Origin: a virus
Virus record (IMG/VR): IMGVR_UViG_3300030104_005078
Coordinates: 1 to 20,259 of that record
Reading direction: 5' to 3' (one strand)
DNA: 20,259 bases
A program made the translations under genes and the position numbers. Positions 13,672 to 20,259 of this stretch are shown here, in pieces (position 1 is the stretch's first letter; each line of letters begins with the position of its first letter). The notes under the pieces were generated by a model. That model worked only from the letters and a program-made list of their open reading frames with translations. It searched no databases and was not told where the DNA came from.

Positions 13672-14580
13672 ATGGCGATTACAGCATCTGCCGGTTATGA
13701 CAATTTACCTTCGGGCAATTGGTTACCGAGCATTTACTCGCAGAAAGTTCTCAAATATTTCCGTAGAAGCTCTGTTGTTGAGGGTATCACTAACACTGAT
13801 TATGCGGGAGAGATTGAGAATTATGGCGATACCGTTAGAATTATAAAAGAACCAACGATTTCAGTTAGTTCTTACACGAAAGGTTCTCAAACTAATCTAC
13901 AAAATCTTGCAGATGACCAAACTACTCTTGTAGTTGACACTGCAAATTATTTTGCTTTCAAAGTAGATGATATTGAAGAAAGACAATCCCATGTAAACTG
14001 GGAATCTCTAGCTACTTCTTCTGGAGCTTATGCTCTTAAAAGAAAATACGATAGAGATGTTCTTGAAGCTATTTCTACTACTTCTGGAATCAATGCAGGT
14101 TCAGCAGTAACTGCTAACACAGGTGACTTAGCTCATAGTGTTATCGCAGAATCTGCTAGACTTCTTGATGACAACGAAGTACCGGAAGAAAATAGATGGT
14201 TTGTAGCACCTCCAATTTTTTACGAGCAACTAGGTGCAGCCGGCTCAAAAGTTATGGATATGTCCGTAATGGGTGGCAGTGGCGAATCCCCGCTTCGTAA
14301 TGGATTGGTATCAGAAGTTACAATTGCAGGTATGAAATTGTACAAATCAACAGCGTTAAATAGGTCTGGAACAGATATTATTACAGTATCTGGTACATCT
14401 AATGCATATTTTTGCATGGGTGGACATATGTCTGCTGCTGCAACAGCTTCGCATATTGCGAAAACTGAAGTAGTTAGAGACCCAGATTCGTTTTCTGACG
14501 TTGTTAGAGGATTGCACGTTTATGGTAGTAAAGTTCTTAGAGCTGAAGCTATCACTAGAACTGCAGTTGTCTTAACATAA
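13672..14580 (+). CDS. Major capsid protein
   Basis: The 302-residue protein has ENYGDTVRIIKEPTISVSSY (about 49-68), the typical E-loop/P-domain strand pattern of coat proteins ('..GDTV.I...p.itv..Y..g'), followed by AFKVDDIEERQSHVNW. It ends with GLHVYGSKVLRAEAITRTAV, the usual '...G..V..p.ai....v' capsid ending. Codon use is richer in G and C at third positions than its neighbours, consistent with high expression. The gene follows the scaffold by 24 bases with TAGGAG ahead of the ATG. It forms the icosahedral shell in the HK97-like fold; the fold is inferred from family knowledge. Confidence 0.85.
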   Translation: MAITASAGYDNLPSGNWLPSIYSQKVLKYFRRSSVVEGITNTDYAGEIENYGDTVRIIKEPTISVSSYTKGSQTNLQNLADDQTTLVVDTANYFAFKVDDIEERQSHVNWESLATSSGAYALKRKYDRDVLEAISTTSGINAGSAVTANTGDLAHSVIAESARLLDDNEVPEENRWFVAPPIFYEQLGAAGSKVMDMSVMGGSGESPLRNGLVSEVTIAGMKLYKSTALNRSGTDIITVSGTSNAYFCMGGHMSAAATASHIAKTEVVRDPDSFSDVVRGLHVYGSKVLRAEAITRTAVVLT

Positions 14581-14592
14581 TAGGAGGAATAA

Positions 14593-15048
14593 ATGGCAAC
14601 AGTTGATAAAACTACTGGTGGAACAGCAGGACATCCTTCTACCAGAAGAAAACCATATTACGTTGAAAATACAGTTGATAACTCATTGTTTGACCCGTCA
14701 GCAGGAGACATTATACAATGTCTAAATGTTCCGGCAGAAACATTAGTTATGGCATCCGGATTAGAAGTTTTAACAGCTTCTTCTACTTCCGTAACTTTTG
14801 ACTTAGGTATTACAGGTTCAACAGCAGGTCATCATGACCCTGATTGTTGGGTTGATGCCTTTGACGCAACTGGTACAGGTCACGCTCCAGTCGATGCTAC
14901 AGATGCAGCAGCAATGCTTATTTGTAAAACGGCTGATACTATTGATATTTTAACTGCAGGTGCAGCAGACACCGCAGGTAAAGTTCGAGTATGGGCAGTA
15001 CTTTGTGATATTAGTGGTTCAGATGAAACTGCTTCTAACTCATCGTAA
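14593..15048 (+). CDS. Probable head decoration or fibre protein
   Basis: The 151-residue protein follows the capsid gene by 12 bases with a strong TAGGAGG site. It is beta-rich and dominated by Thr, Ala, Asp and Gly (for example TSVTFDLGITGSTAGHHDPD, at about 65-84, and ADTIDILTAGAADTAGKVRV near the C-terminus). The pattern SVTFDLGI...DxWVD...TAADTIDI is common in small marine phage virion proteins encoded right after the capsid gene. Position and composition suggest a capsid decoration or head-fibre protein. No enzyme motif is seen. A hairpin follows the stop at 15061. Confidence 0.6.
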   Translation: MATVDKTTGGTAGHPSTRRKPYYVENTVDNSLFDPSAGDIIQCLNVPAETLVMASGLEVLTASSTSVTFDLGITGSTAGHHDPDCWVDAFDATGTGHAPVDATDAAAMLICKTADTIDILTAGAADTAGKVRVWAVLCDISGSDETASNSS

Positions 15049-15060
15049 TTGATAATATTG

Positions 15061-15083
15061 AGGGGGCTTTTTAGCCCCCTTAT
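15061..15083 (+). terminator. Strong hairpin after the capsid/decoration genes (partial terminator)
   Basis: AGGGGGCT (15061-15068) pairs perfectly with AGCCCCCT (15073-15080) around a TTTT loop, followed by TTATACTTA. The stem is very stable, but the T-run after it is short, so it may terminate only partly or protect the capsid mRNA 3' end. The downstream small genes have no obvious promoter of their own, which favours read-through. Confidence 0.65.
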
Positions 15084-15127
15084 ACTTAATGGGAGAATAT
15101 TTTTAAAGTAAACAATTAGGAGGCTAA

Positions 15128-15307
15128 ATGACTCAGTGGGATATGACAAAAAAACAAGTAACCCTAGATGGAAAAGTAATAGCTACAGGAGAAAAAATTA
15201 CCCCATTATATGATGATACATCTGAATTAAAAGAAAAAGTATCACAACTAGAAATTAAATTAAATAAAATATTAGATTTATTAAATAGTAGTAAAGGAAA
15301 AATATAA
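15128..15307 (+). CDS. 59-residue hypothetical protein with C-terminal coiled coil
   Basis: TTAGGAGG precedes the ATG. The sequence runs MTQWDMTKKQVTLDGKVIAT, then an acidic turn, then a leucine-heptad helix (SELKEKVSQLEIKLNKILDL, about residues 32-51). The stop overlaps the next ATG by one base (TAATG). It looks like a small oligomerising virion or assembly factor. No family is recognised. Confidence 0.6.
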   Translation: MTQWDMTKKQVTLDGKVIATGEKITPLYDDTSELKEKVSQLEIKLNKILDLLNSSKGKI

Positions 15308-15477
15308 TGAAAGCAACTAAAGAATTAAATTGTATTGGATACCCCCATGATGACCCTTATGGATTATCTGCAGCATTTTGGAAAATATTTACTAAACCTA
15401 AAGTAGAGAAAAAAAAAGAACAACCTAAAAAAATTTCAGGTAAAGTAAAAAAACAAAGTGCAAAGGATTTTTATTAA
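15307..15477 (+). CDS. 56-residue basic hypothetical protein
   Basis: It starts in a TAATG overlap. The first half reads MKATKELNCIGYPHDDPYGL then SAAFWKIFTKP; the second half is Lys-rich (KVEKKKEQPKKISGKVKKQS). There is one cysteine and no domain. The stop again overlaps the next ATG by one base. The basic tail resembles the other small late proteins in this cluster. Confidence 0.55.
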   Translation: MKATKELNCIGYPHDDPYGLSAAFWKIFTKPKVEKKKEQPKKISGKVKKQSAKDFY

Positions 15478-15557
15478 TGCCGGAATGCTGTCCTATATGT
15501 GGTTGTGATAAAGATAAATGCGTCTGTGAAGATGGATGTGATTCTTGTGGGGCTTAG
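15477..15557 (+). CDS. 26-residue eight-cysteine microprotein
   Basis: The frame begins MPECCPICGCDKDKCVCEDG and ends CDSCGA: eight cysteines in 26 residues spaced C-C-x2-C-x-C-x4-C-x-C-x4-C-x2-C. AAGGA lies about ten bases before the ATG; both ends are 1-base overlaps with neighbours (TAATG and TAGTG), as in the rest of the chain. The density of CxC and CxxC pairs suggests binding of zinc or another soft metal, in the manner of a metallothionein or zinc knuckle. It is too short for a standard zinc-finger family assignment. Function unknown. Confidence 0.6.
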   Translation: MPECCPICGCDKDKCVCEDGCDSCGA

Positions 15558-15985
15558 TGCCTTTTAAATCAGAAAAACAACGAAAATATCTCTTTTCTAA
15601 AAAACCTAAAATAGCTAGAGAGTGGTCTAAAAAATATAATACAGGAGGAAAAATGGCAAAGCCGGGACTATATGCAAATATAAATAAACGAAAAAAATCA
15701 GGTACTAGTAGAACTAAATCTAAATCTACAATATCACCAGAAGCTTATGCTAATATGAAAGCAGGATTTCCTAAAAAGAAAATGTATGGTGGGACAATGA
15801 AAAAGAAAAAAATGCTAATGGGTGGACAAGCTAAGTTAGATGTAGCAAAACCTAAAGGTAAACTAACTGCTGCTGATTTTAAAAAGTTAGGAAATAAAGG
15901 TAAAATGTATGGTGGTAAAATGAAAAAAACTACTAAAAAAATGTATGGTGGTAAAATGCATATGAATAGAAAGAAAGGTAAGTAA
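15557..15985 (+). CDS. 142-residue Lys-rich protein with repeated Gly-Gly motifs
   Basis: The GTG start overlaps the previous TAG; an upstream TTG at 15545 is less likely. The N-terminal 27 residues (VPFKSEKQRKYLFSKKPKIA...) match a small motif widespread in phages ('MPFKSEKQRRYLWAN.PEIAR.W...'). Residues 34-70 (AKPGLYANINKRKKSGTSR..., then STISPEAYANMKAGFPKKK) match a second common one ('MAK.GLYANIhaKRkRI...'). The join is NTGGKM, and AGGAGG nine bases before the internal ATG 15653 could start a 110-residue form. The tail carries MYGGTM, LMGGQA, MYGGKM and MYGGKM. It looks like two small proteins fused, plus a repeat tail. Probably a basic virion or DNA-associated factor. Confidence 0.6.
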   Translation: MPFKSEKQRKYLFSKKPKIAREWSKKYNTGGKMAKPGLYANINKRKKSGTSRTKSKSTISPEAYANMKAGFPKKKMYGGTMKKKKMLMGGQAKLDVAKPKGKLTAADFKKLGNKGKMYGGKMKKTTKKMYGGKMHMNRKKGK

Positions 15986-16152
15986 TGAAAGGTGTACCTC
16001 ATTATACGAAAGATGGTAAGGAGTGGAAAGGTGGTATGCACAAAATGAAAAATGGAACTTTACATACAGGTAAAAATCATACAAAAAATAGTAAAGTATT
16101 AGTTCATTTTAAAGACTTATCAAAAAAAGCTAAGAAAGTAGCGAGAACATAA
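15985..16152 (+). CDS. 55-residue basic hypothetical protein
   Basis: TAATG overlaps at both ends. The sequence VPHYTKDGKEWKGGMHKMKN, followed by GTLHTGKNHTKNSKVLVHF, resembles a small protein found in marine phages ('YTKdGk.y.G..HkmpnG..hTGktHT..Sk.v.hf.els...'). It has a GGM motif at residues 16-18 and many His and Lys. The end (FKDLSKKAKKVART) is a basic helix. Function unknown. A short, well-packed member of the late small-gene chain. Confidence 0.6.
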   Translation: MKGVPHYTKDGKEWKGGMHKMKNGTLHTGKNHTKNSKVLVHFKDLSKKAKKVART

Positions 16153-16424
16153 TGGTAGCAAAAAAATATCAAAATCCTAAAGGTGGATTAAACGAAGCAG
16201 GCCGTAAACATTTTGAAAGAAAAGATGGTGGTAATTTAAAAGCACCAGTGCCTAAAGGAACAAATCCCCGAAGAATATCTTTTGCTGCAAGATTTGCAGG
16301 TATGAAAGGCCCAATGAAAGATTCAAAGGGCAGACCTACAAGAAAAGCATTAGCACTTAAAGCTTGGGGTTTTGGAAGCGTTAGTGCGGCATCTAAATTC
16401 TGCCAAACTCATAAAAAATCTTGA
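16152..16424 (+). CDS. DUF6321-like 90-residue protein
   Basis: Contains GGLNEAGRKHFERKDGGNLK (about 11-30), AARFAGMKGPMKDSKGRPTR (46-65) and KALALKAWGFGS (66-77). This is the conserved core of the small family I know as DUF6321 ('GGLn.kGR...n...G.nLk.PV......PRR.SFaaRf.gm.GPm.d..GkPTR.alALkaWgfgs...A..F'), seen in phages and prophages beside head and tail genes. Function is not established. It starts in a TAATG overlap, and its stop codon lies inside the -35 element of the promoter at 16421. Confidence 0.75.
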   Translation: MVAKKYQNPKGGLNEAGRKHFERKDGGNLKAPVPKGTNPRRISFAARFAGMKGPMKDSKGRPTRKALALKAWGFGSVSAASKFCQTHKKS

Positions 16425-16448
16425 CAAAACAACGATTTAGTGTATAAT
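16421..16448 (+). promoter_or_regulatory. Second consensus late promoter (neck, tail and fibre genes)
   Basis: TTGACA (16421-16426), 16 bases ending in GTG, TATAAT (16443-16448), then AT-AT-AAAGGGAG. Both hexamers, spacer length, the GTG and the AAAGGGAG block repeat the promoter at 4144-4171. The predicted start is near 16455, only about eight bases before the ATG at 16463. The -35 overlaps the stop of the upstream gene. It would boost the neck, tail-hub and fibre genes independently of the main late transcript. Confidence 0.9.
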
Positions 16449-16462
16449 ATATAAAGGGAGAC

Positions 16463-17593
16463 ATGGCAACAACTTATTTAACTTTAACAAATAACGTATT
16501 AAACGAACTTAACGAATCAGAATTAACATCTTCTACTTTTTCAAGTAGCAGAGGTATTCAAACATCTGTTAAAAAGTTTGTTTTAAAAGCCATGCATGAA
16601 GTATATAATGGTTTATCAGAGATACCAGATTTATATTTATCAACTACTCAAGATACAAATGCAGGACAAAGAACATATAGCTTACCTTCATCTGCATCTC
16701 CCCAAAGTACAGATAAAGCATACAGAAAAATAGATTGGCAGACATTTCGATTAGTTCCTAAAGAATTAGTTACTAATGGAGAGTTTACTAGTAATATAAA
16801 TAGTTGGACTACTATAGCAGGTTCAGGCAGTGCTGCTTATAATAGTGGTGGTAATGGTAGAGCTAGATTAAATGATTATGCTATCTACCAAGCTATATCT
16901 ACTGTAGTAAATAAAGATTATAAATTACAAATTAGAGCATTTGATTCTCATAGTGCAGGACAAGCATTAAAAGTTCAAGTAGGAACTTCAGCAGAAGATA
17001 CAACAAATTTAAGTACAACACTAACTGTAGAAGATTTTGGAGCAGGTGCAGTTTTAGATACATCATTTACTGCAACAGCACAAACAACTTATATAACATT
17101 AAATAATACTGTAACATCAACAAATTTAGATATAGATTATGTTCGTATATCTGAAAATATTCCAGTTCGTAAATTAAAATACTTAACGTATGATGACTGG
17201 AATAGAAAATATTTAGAAACTGATTTAACAAATGATTCTGATTCTTATGGAACACCAAGTATGGTTTATCCAACACAGGATAAAAAATTTGGTTTATCAC
17301 CGGTTCCAGATGCAAGTAATTATACAATACAATACGAATATTGGAAAGTACATACAGATTTATCAGCACATGATGATACTATGGATTTAGATGATAGATT
17401 TAAAGGTGTAATAATAAATAGAGCTAAATATTATGCTCACATTTTACGTTCAGATTTACAATCTGCACAATTAGCAGATAGAGAGTTTAAAGAAGCAATG
17501 AAATCATTACGTGTTGAATACGTTAATAATGCATCATACATGACAGACCATAGAGTTAATCATGGAGGTAGAGTAGGTTCAGGAGTATTTTAA
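16463..17593 (+). CDS. Neck / head-completion (gp4-like) protein with beta-sandwich insertion
   Basis: 376 residues. The N-terminal part (MATTYLTLTNNVLNELNESE, then SVKKFVLKAMHEVYNGLSEI) and the C-terminal part (LKYLTYDDWNRKYLETD, then FGLSPVPDASNYTIQYEYWK and DDRFKGVIINRAKYYAHILR) match podovirus head-to-tail adaptor proteins of P22 gp4 type. Between them, at about 102-231, lies a Thr/Ser/Gly/Asn-rich stretch: it begins LVTNGEFTSNINSWTTIAGS, has YKLQIRAFDS and TTYITLNNTVTSTNLDIDYVR, and reads like a CBM4/9-type carbohydrate-binding jelly roll ('N..F......W.........a......l.l...y.l.f......i.iDdv.l'). If right, the neck carries a surface sugar-binding domain. The stop overlaps the next ATG by one base. 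Confidence 0.7.
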   Translation: MATTYLTLTNNVLNELNESELTSSTFSSSRGIQTSVKKFVLKAMHEVYNGLSEIPDLYLSTTQDTNAGQRTYSLPSSASPQSTDKAYRKIDWQTFRLVPKELVTNGEFTSNINSWTTIAGSGSAAYNSGGNGRARLNDYAIYQAISTVVNKDYKLQIRAFDSHSAGQALKVQVGTSAEDTTNLSTTLTVEDFGAGAVLDTSFTATAQTTYITLNNTVTSTNLDIDYVRISENIPVRKLKYLTYDDWNRKYLETDLTNDSDSYGTPSMVYPTQDKKFGLSPVPDASNYTIQYEYWKVHTDLSAHDDTMDLDDRFKGVIINRAKYYAHILRSDLQSAQLADREFKEAMKSLRVEYVNNASYMTDHRVNHGGRVGSGVF

Positions 17594-19131
17594 TGCCTTA
17601 TACCGGATTACAAAAACCTATGGTTGTGAGTTGTGCGGGAGGCTTAGTATTAAATAAAGATGTTTTTGCTATGCATCCGGGTGAAGCTTTACAACTTCAA
17701 AATTTTGAACCTAGTATTGAAGGTGGATATAGACGAATAAATGGAACAACAAAATATAATTCTACTATAGTTCCTCAAGTTTCTGCTTCTACAGAAAGAA
17801 TACAAATGTCTGCTATATTTAATGATATTATTGTAGTAGCAAGAGGTGGAACTATATCAACAGGAACTACTTCTGGAAGTTGGACTTCAAGAGCTACAAG
17901 TAAAGGTACAACTTATACTTATGATTTTGATAGATTTAATTTTGATGGTAATGATAAAATAATTATTGCTACAGGAGAAGCAGCAGCTTTTACATTAAAT
18001 ACAAGTTATTCAGAAGACATAATAAATGCTACTGGTGGTGGAACTGCACCAACTAATCCTAAATTTGTAAAATCATTTGCAAATCATATGTTTTATGGTG
18101 GTATGTCTAATGCAACATCTACTTTGCAGTTTTCTGGCCCTTATACAGAAGATGATTTTGATACTGGTGGTGGCACAATAATTATGGGCGATGTTATTAC
18201 TGGAATGAAAGTTTTTCGTGATGAATTATTTGTATTTTGTGAAAGTAGTATATATAAAATAACAGGAACAAGTTCAAGTAATTTTGCTAAAGCCGAGGTA
18301 GCTAAAGGTATAGGTACATTAGCACATCATTCAATACAGGAAATTGGTGGTGATATTATATTTTTAGCAGCAGATGGTATTCGTACTATTGCCGGTACAG
18401 CAAGAATTGGTGACGTAGAATTAGGTACAGTTTCTAAACAAGTACAAGATAGAATAAATGATATTGGTTATGACAATGTAACTTCATTAGTTATAAGAAA
18501 TAAATCTCAATACCGTTTATTTTATCCTCAAACAAATGGTGGTGAATCAAGTTCAAAAGGTTTAATAGCAGTAATAAAACAAAATCCTAATACTCAAGCT
18601 ATGGGTTTTGAATACTCTGATATTAAAGGATTAAAAGTTTCTTGTTGTGATTCAGCTTTAATTAGTAATACAGAAACAACAGTTTCTGGGGGATATGATG
18701 GATATATCTATAAACAAGATGATGGTAATGTATGGACACGAGCAAGTGATACTTACTCAATGGAAGCTACATATAGGTCTCCGGATATGACAATGGGTGA
18801 CCCCGGCGTTAGAAAAAATATGCAGAGAGTAAATGTAAACTGGAATCCAGAAGGTGAAGTTGATGCCAGTATGTTTGTACGTTACAATTATGATGATAGT
18901 GATACACCACAGCCAAATGTTTTTTCATTACAAACATCAGGTAGTGGTGCAATATTTGGAAGTGGAAAATATGGAACAGCCGTTTTTGGACAAGGAGATT
19001 TACCTATAACAAGACAAGGAGTAGAAGGCTCTGGATTTGCAGTTGCATTAAAAATAACAGATACAAGCACAAAAAATCCTTGGGCACTACGAGGATATGA
19101 ATTAGAATTTACACCGGGAGGAAGAAGATAA
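17593..19131 (+). CDS. Tail hub / DNA-stabilisation (gp10-like) protein
   Basis: The 512-residue protein opens with MVVSCAGGLVLNKDVFAMHP then GEALQLQNFEPSIEGGYRRI. This is the standard start ('..GGl....d...l..geA....N.ep...Gg.rrR.Gy..y') of podovirus tail tube B or P22 gp10-like proteins. The body consists of repeated beta segments of about 40-60 residues (MKVFRDELFVFCESSIYKIT; IGGDIIFLAADGIRTIAGTA; GYDGYIYKQDDGNVWTRASD), consistent with a beta-propeller. It follows the neck gene with a TAATG overlap. It plugs the portal/neck after packaging and forms the tail base to which the fibre attaches. The role rests on family knowledge and position. Confidence 0.75.
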   Translation: MPYTGLQKPMVVSCAGGLVLNKDVFAMHPGEALQLQNFEPSIEGGYRRINGTTKYNSTIVPQVSASTERIQMSAIFNDIIVVARGGTISTGTTSGSWTSRATSKGTTYTYDFDRFNFDGNDKIIIATGEAAAFTLNTSYSEDIINATGGGTAPTNPKFVKSFANHMFYGGMSNATSTLQFSGPYTEDDFDTGGGTIIMGDVITGMKVFRDELFVFCESSIYKITGTSSSNFAKAEVAKGIGTLAHHSIQEIGGDIIFLAADGIRTIAGTARIGDVELGTVSKQVQDRINDIGYDNVTSLVIRNKSQYRLFYPQTNGGESSSKGLIAVIKQNPNTQAMGFEYSDIKGLKVSCCDSALISNTETTVSGGYDGYIYKQDDGNVWTRASDTYSMEATYRSPDMTMGDPGVRKNMQRVNVNWNPEGEVDASMFVRYNYDDSDTPQPNVFSLQTSGSGAIFGSGKYGTAVFGQGDLPITRQGVEGSGFAVALKITDTSTKNPWALRGYELEFTPGGRR

Positions 19132-20259
19132 ATGGGAGCAACATACACAAGACAAAGCTCTAGTAATATCGTTGATGGAAACGTCATTGAGGCTGCTGAT
19201 TTAAATAATGAATTTAATCAGATATTAGCAGCATTTGCTGTTAGCACAGGACATACTCACGATGGTACTGCAGCAGAAGGTGGGCCAATTACTAAGTTAC
19301 TTGGTAACACATTAACATTTGGAGCAGGTACAGCAGGAACAGATATTACAATAACATTTGATGGTGAAACATCCGATGGTGTTTTATATTGGATGGAAGA
19401 TGAAGACCACTTTAAATTTGCTGATGATGTTGTAATTGATAGTAGTAAAAAATTATATCTTTATGACGAAGGTGGAGAATATATAAGTGGTGATGGAACT
19501 GATTTAACAATAACTTCTGGTGGAGATGTAACAATTGATGCAGGAGATGATATTGTTTTTGATGCAGATGGTGCTAATGTAACTATTAAAGATGGTGGCA
19601 CAACTACTTTAGATATTGTATCAAATGGAGCTACAGATGTAACTTTAGATGCACCGGGTGATATTAAACTTGATGCAGATGGTGGAGATATATTTTTTGT
19701 AGATGGTGGTACTACTTTTGGTAGTGCAACAAATACTTCTGGAAATTTAATAATTAAATCTGGTACTACTACAGCAGTAACGTTTAGTGGTGCTAATGCA
19801 ACAGTTGCAGGTAACTTATCTGTAGGTGGAGATTTTGATGTTACAGGAAGTTTAGATTTTAGTGATGCAGATATTACAAATATAGGCTCTTTACAATTAG
19901 ATTCAATTGCAGGTGATGGTGATACTAATACATCAATTACTTTTAGTGGTTCAGATGTAATAACTATTGCAGCAGGTGGAGATAATCAATTTACATTTAA
20001 TAATGGTTCTATTTTACCTGTAACCGATAATGATATAGATTTAGGTTCTGGTTCATATGAATTTAAAGATGCATATTTTGATGGTACAGTTACTACAGAT
20101 GCATTAGTTGCTGATACTGCTAATATAGATGGTGGTAGTATTGATGGTGCAACATTAGGTACAAACAGTGCAATAACTCAAGCAGTTATTGATAATATTA
20201 ATATTAATGGTACAACTATAGGGCATACATCTGATACAGATTTATTAACTTTAACTAGT
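19132..20259 (+). CDS. Tail fibre protein, 3' partial
   Basis: The ATG directly follows the previous TAA and GGGAGGAAG lies upstream. The frame stays open for all 376 codons to the window edge. MGATYTRQSSSNIVDGNVIE and LNNEFNQILAAFAVSTGHTH-DG (residues 40-45 GHTHDG) form the virion-anchoring start seen in many marine phage fibres. Then come short beta repeats with Asp-Gly turns (GDVTIDAGDDIVFDADGANV; APGDIKLDADGGDIFFVDGG) and a section ending with PVTDNDIDLGSGSYEFKDAY, a common fibre block ('i.p....yDLGs....wk..y..g.v...'). It binds the host surface. The receptor-binding tip and any chaperone lie beyond the window. Confidence 0.85.
   Translation, partial: MGATYTRQSSSNIVDGNVIEAADLNNEFNQILAAFAVSTGHTHDGTAAEGGPITKLLGNTLTFGAGTAGTDITITFDGETSDGVLYWMEDEDHFKFADDVVIDSSKKLYLYDEGGEYISGDGTDLTITSGGDVTIDAGDDIVFDADGANVTIKDGGTTTLDIVSNGATDVTLDAPGDIKLDADGGDIFFVDGGTTFGSATNTSGNLIIKSGTTTAVTFSGANATVAGNLSVGGDFDVTGSLDFSDADITNIGSLQLDSIAGDGDTNTSITFSGSDVITIAAGGDNQFTFNNGSILPVTDNDIDLGSGSYEFKDAYFDGTVTTDALVADTANIDGGSIDGATLGTNSAITQAVIDNININGTTIGHTSDTDLLTLTS

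Noticed and set aside
15745-16084. Two long minus-strand hydrophobic frames
   Set aside because: They are the reverse complement of Lys/Gly-rich codons in a well-packed forward gene and carry no start signals.
17067-17369. Minus-strand 100-residue frame in the neck gene
   Set aside because: Leu/Tyr/Asn-rich antisense shadow of an AT-rich coding region with no start signal.
18888-19187. Minus-strand 99-residue frame across the tail-hub/fibre junction
   Set aside because: It runs antisense to two clear forward genes and has no promoter or ribosome-binding site.

Overview
The window is a strongly AT-rich segment of a tailed double-stranded DNA phage genome. The gene order is terminase small subunit, terminase large subunit, a P22-like portal, an ejection-type protein, scaffold, major capsid protein, neck and tail-hub proteins, then a tail fibre, and no tail-tube, tape-measure or sheath genes are seen. 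This is a short-tailed (podovirus) layout. The AT bias, the short tightly packed genes, the small lysine/glycine-rich proteins and the marine-type fibre (HTHDG motif, strings of DADG/DGG units) suggest a marine phage, perhaps one infecting SAR11-like or other low-GC alphaproteobacteria. The host is an inference; nothing in the window fixes it.

Layout. Positions 1-3404 hold two short rightward operons of early or middle type. The first has a partial winged-helix regulator, a 52-residue protein, a GP88-like cysteine-rich protein, a hypothetical protein, a DUF932 protein and a 25-residue membrane peptide, closed by a terminator at 2579-2609. The second has three small hypotheticals and a 24-residue membrane peptide, then a 3-codon mini-ORF and a terminator at 3482-3513. 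From about 3515 to 4280 there is no convincing gene. That stretch holds a GC-rich inverted-repeat block, a phased array of TGTAATTATCGT repeats, and a back-to-back pair of consensus promoters, one pointing left into the gene-free DNA and one pointing right into the late genes.

From 4280 to 19131 the late module runs rightward almost without gaps. It contains DNA packaging genes (TerS, an orphan recombinase-domain protein, TerL), the portal with an overlapping small ORF, a 776-residue ejection-like protein ending in a muralytic-type domain, scaffold, major capsid protein, a probable decoration protein, and a chain of tiny basic or cysteine-rich genes joined by 1-base stop/start overlaps. A second consensus promoter at 16421-16448, almost a copy of the first, then restarts transcription for the neck protein, tail hub and tail fibre. 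The fibre runs off the right edge.

Features that stand out are: three promoters with identical architecture (TTGACA, 16 bp, GTG-TATAAT); a leftward promoter with no gene in front of it (candidate non-coding RNA); the iteron-like array; a run of hairpins before the scaffold and capsid genes; a recurrent basic/aromatic-Gly-Gly motif in several neighbouring proteins; a 26-residue protein with eight cysteines; and a neck protein with a carbohydrate-binding-like insertion. All assignments come from reading the sequence. No database search was run.
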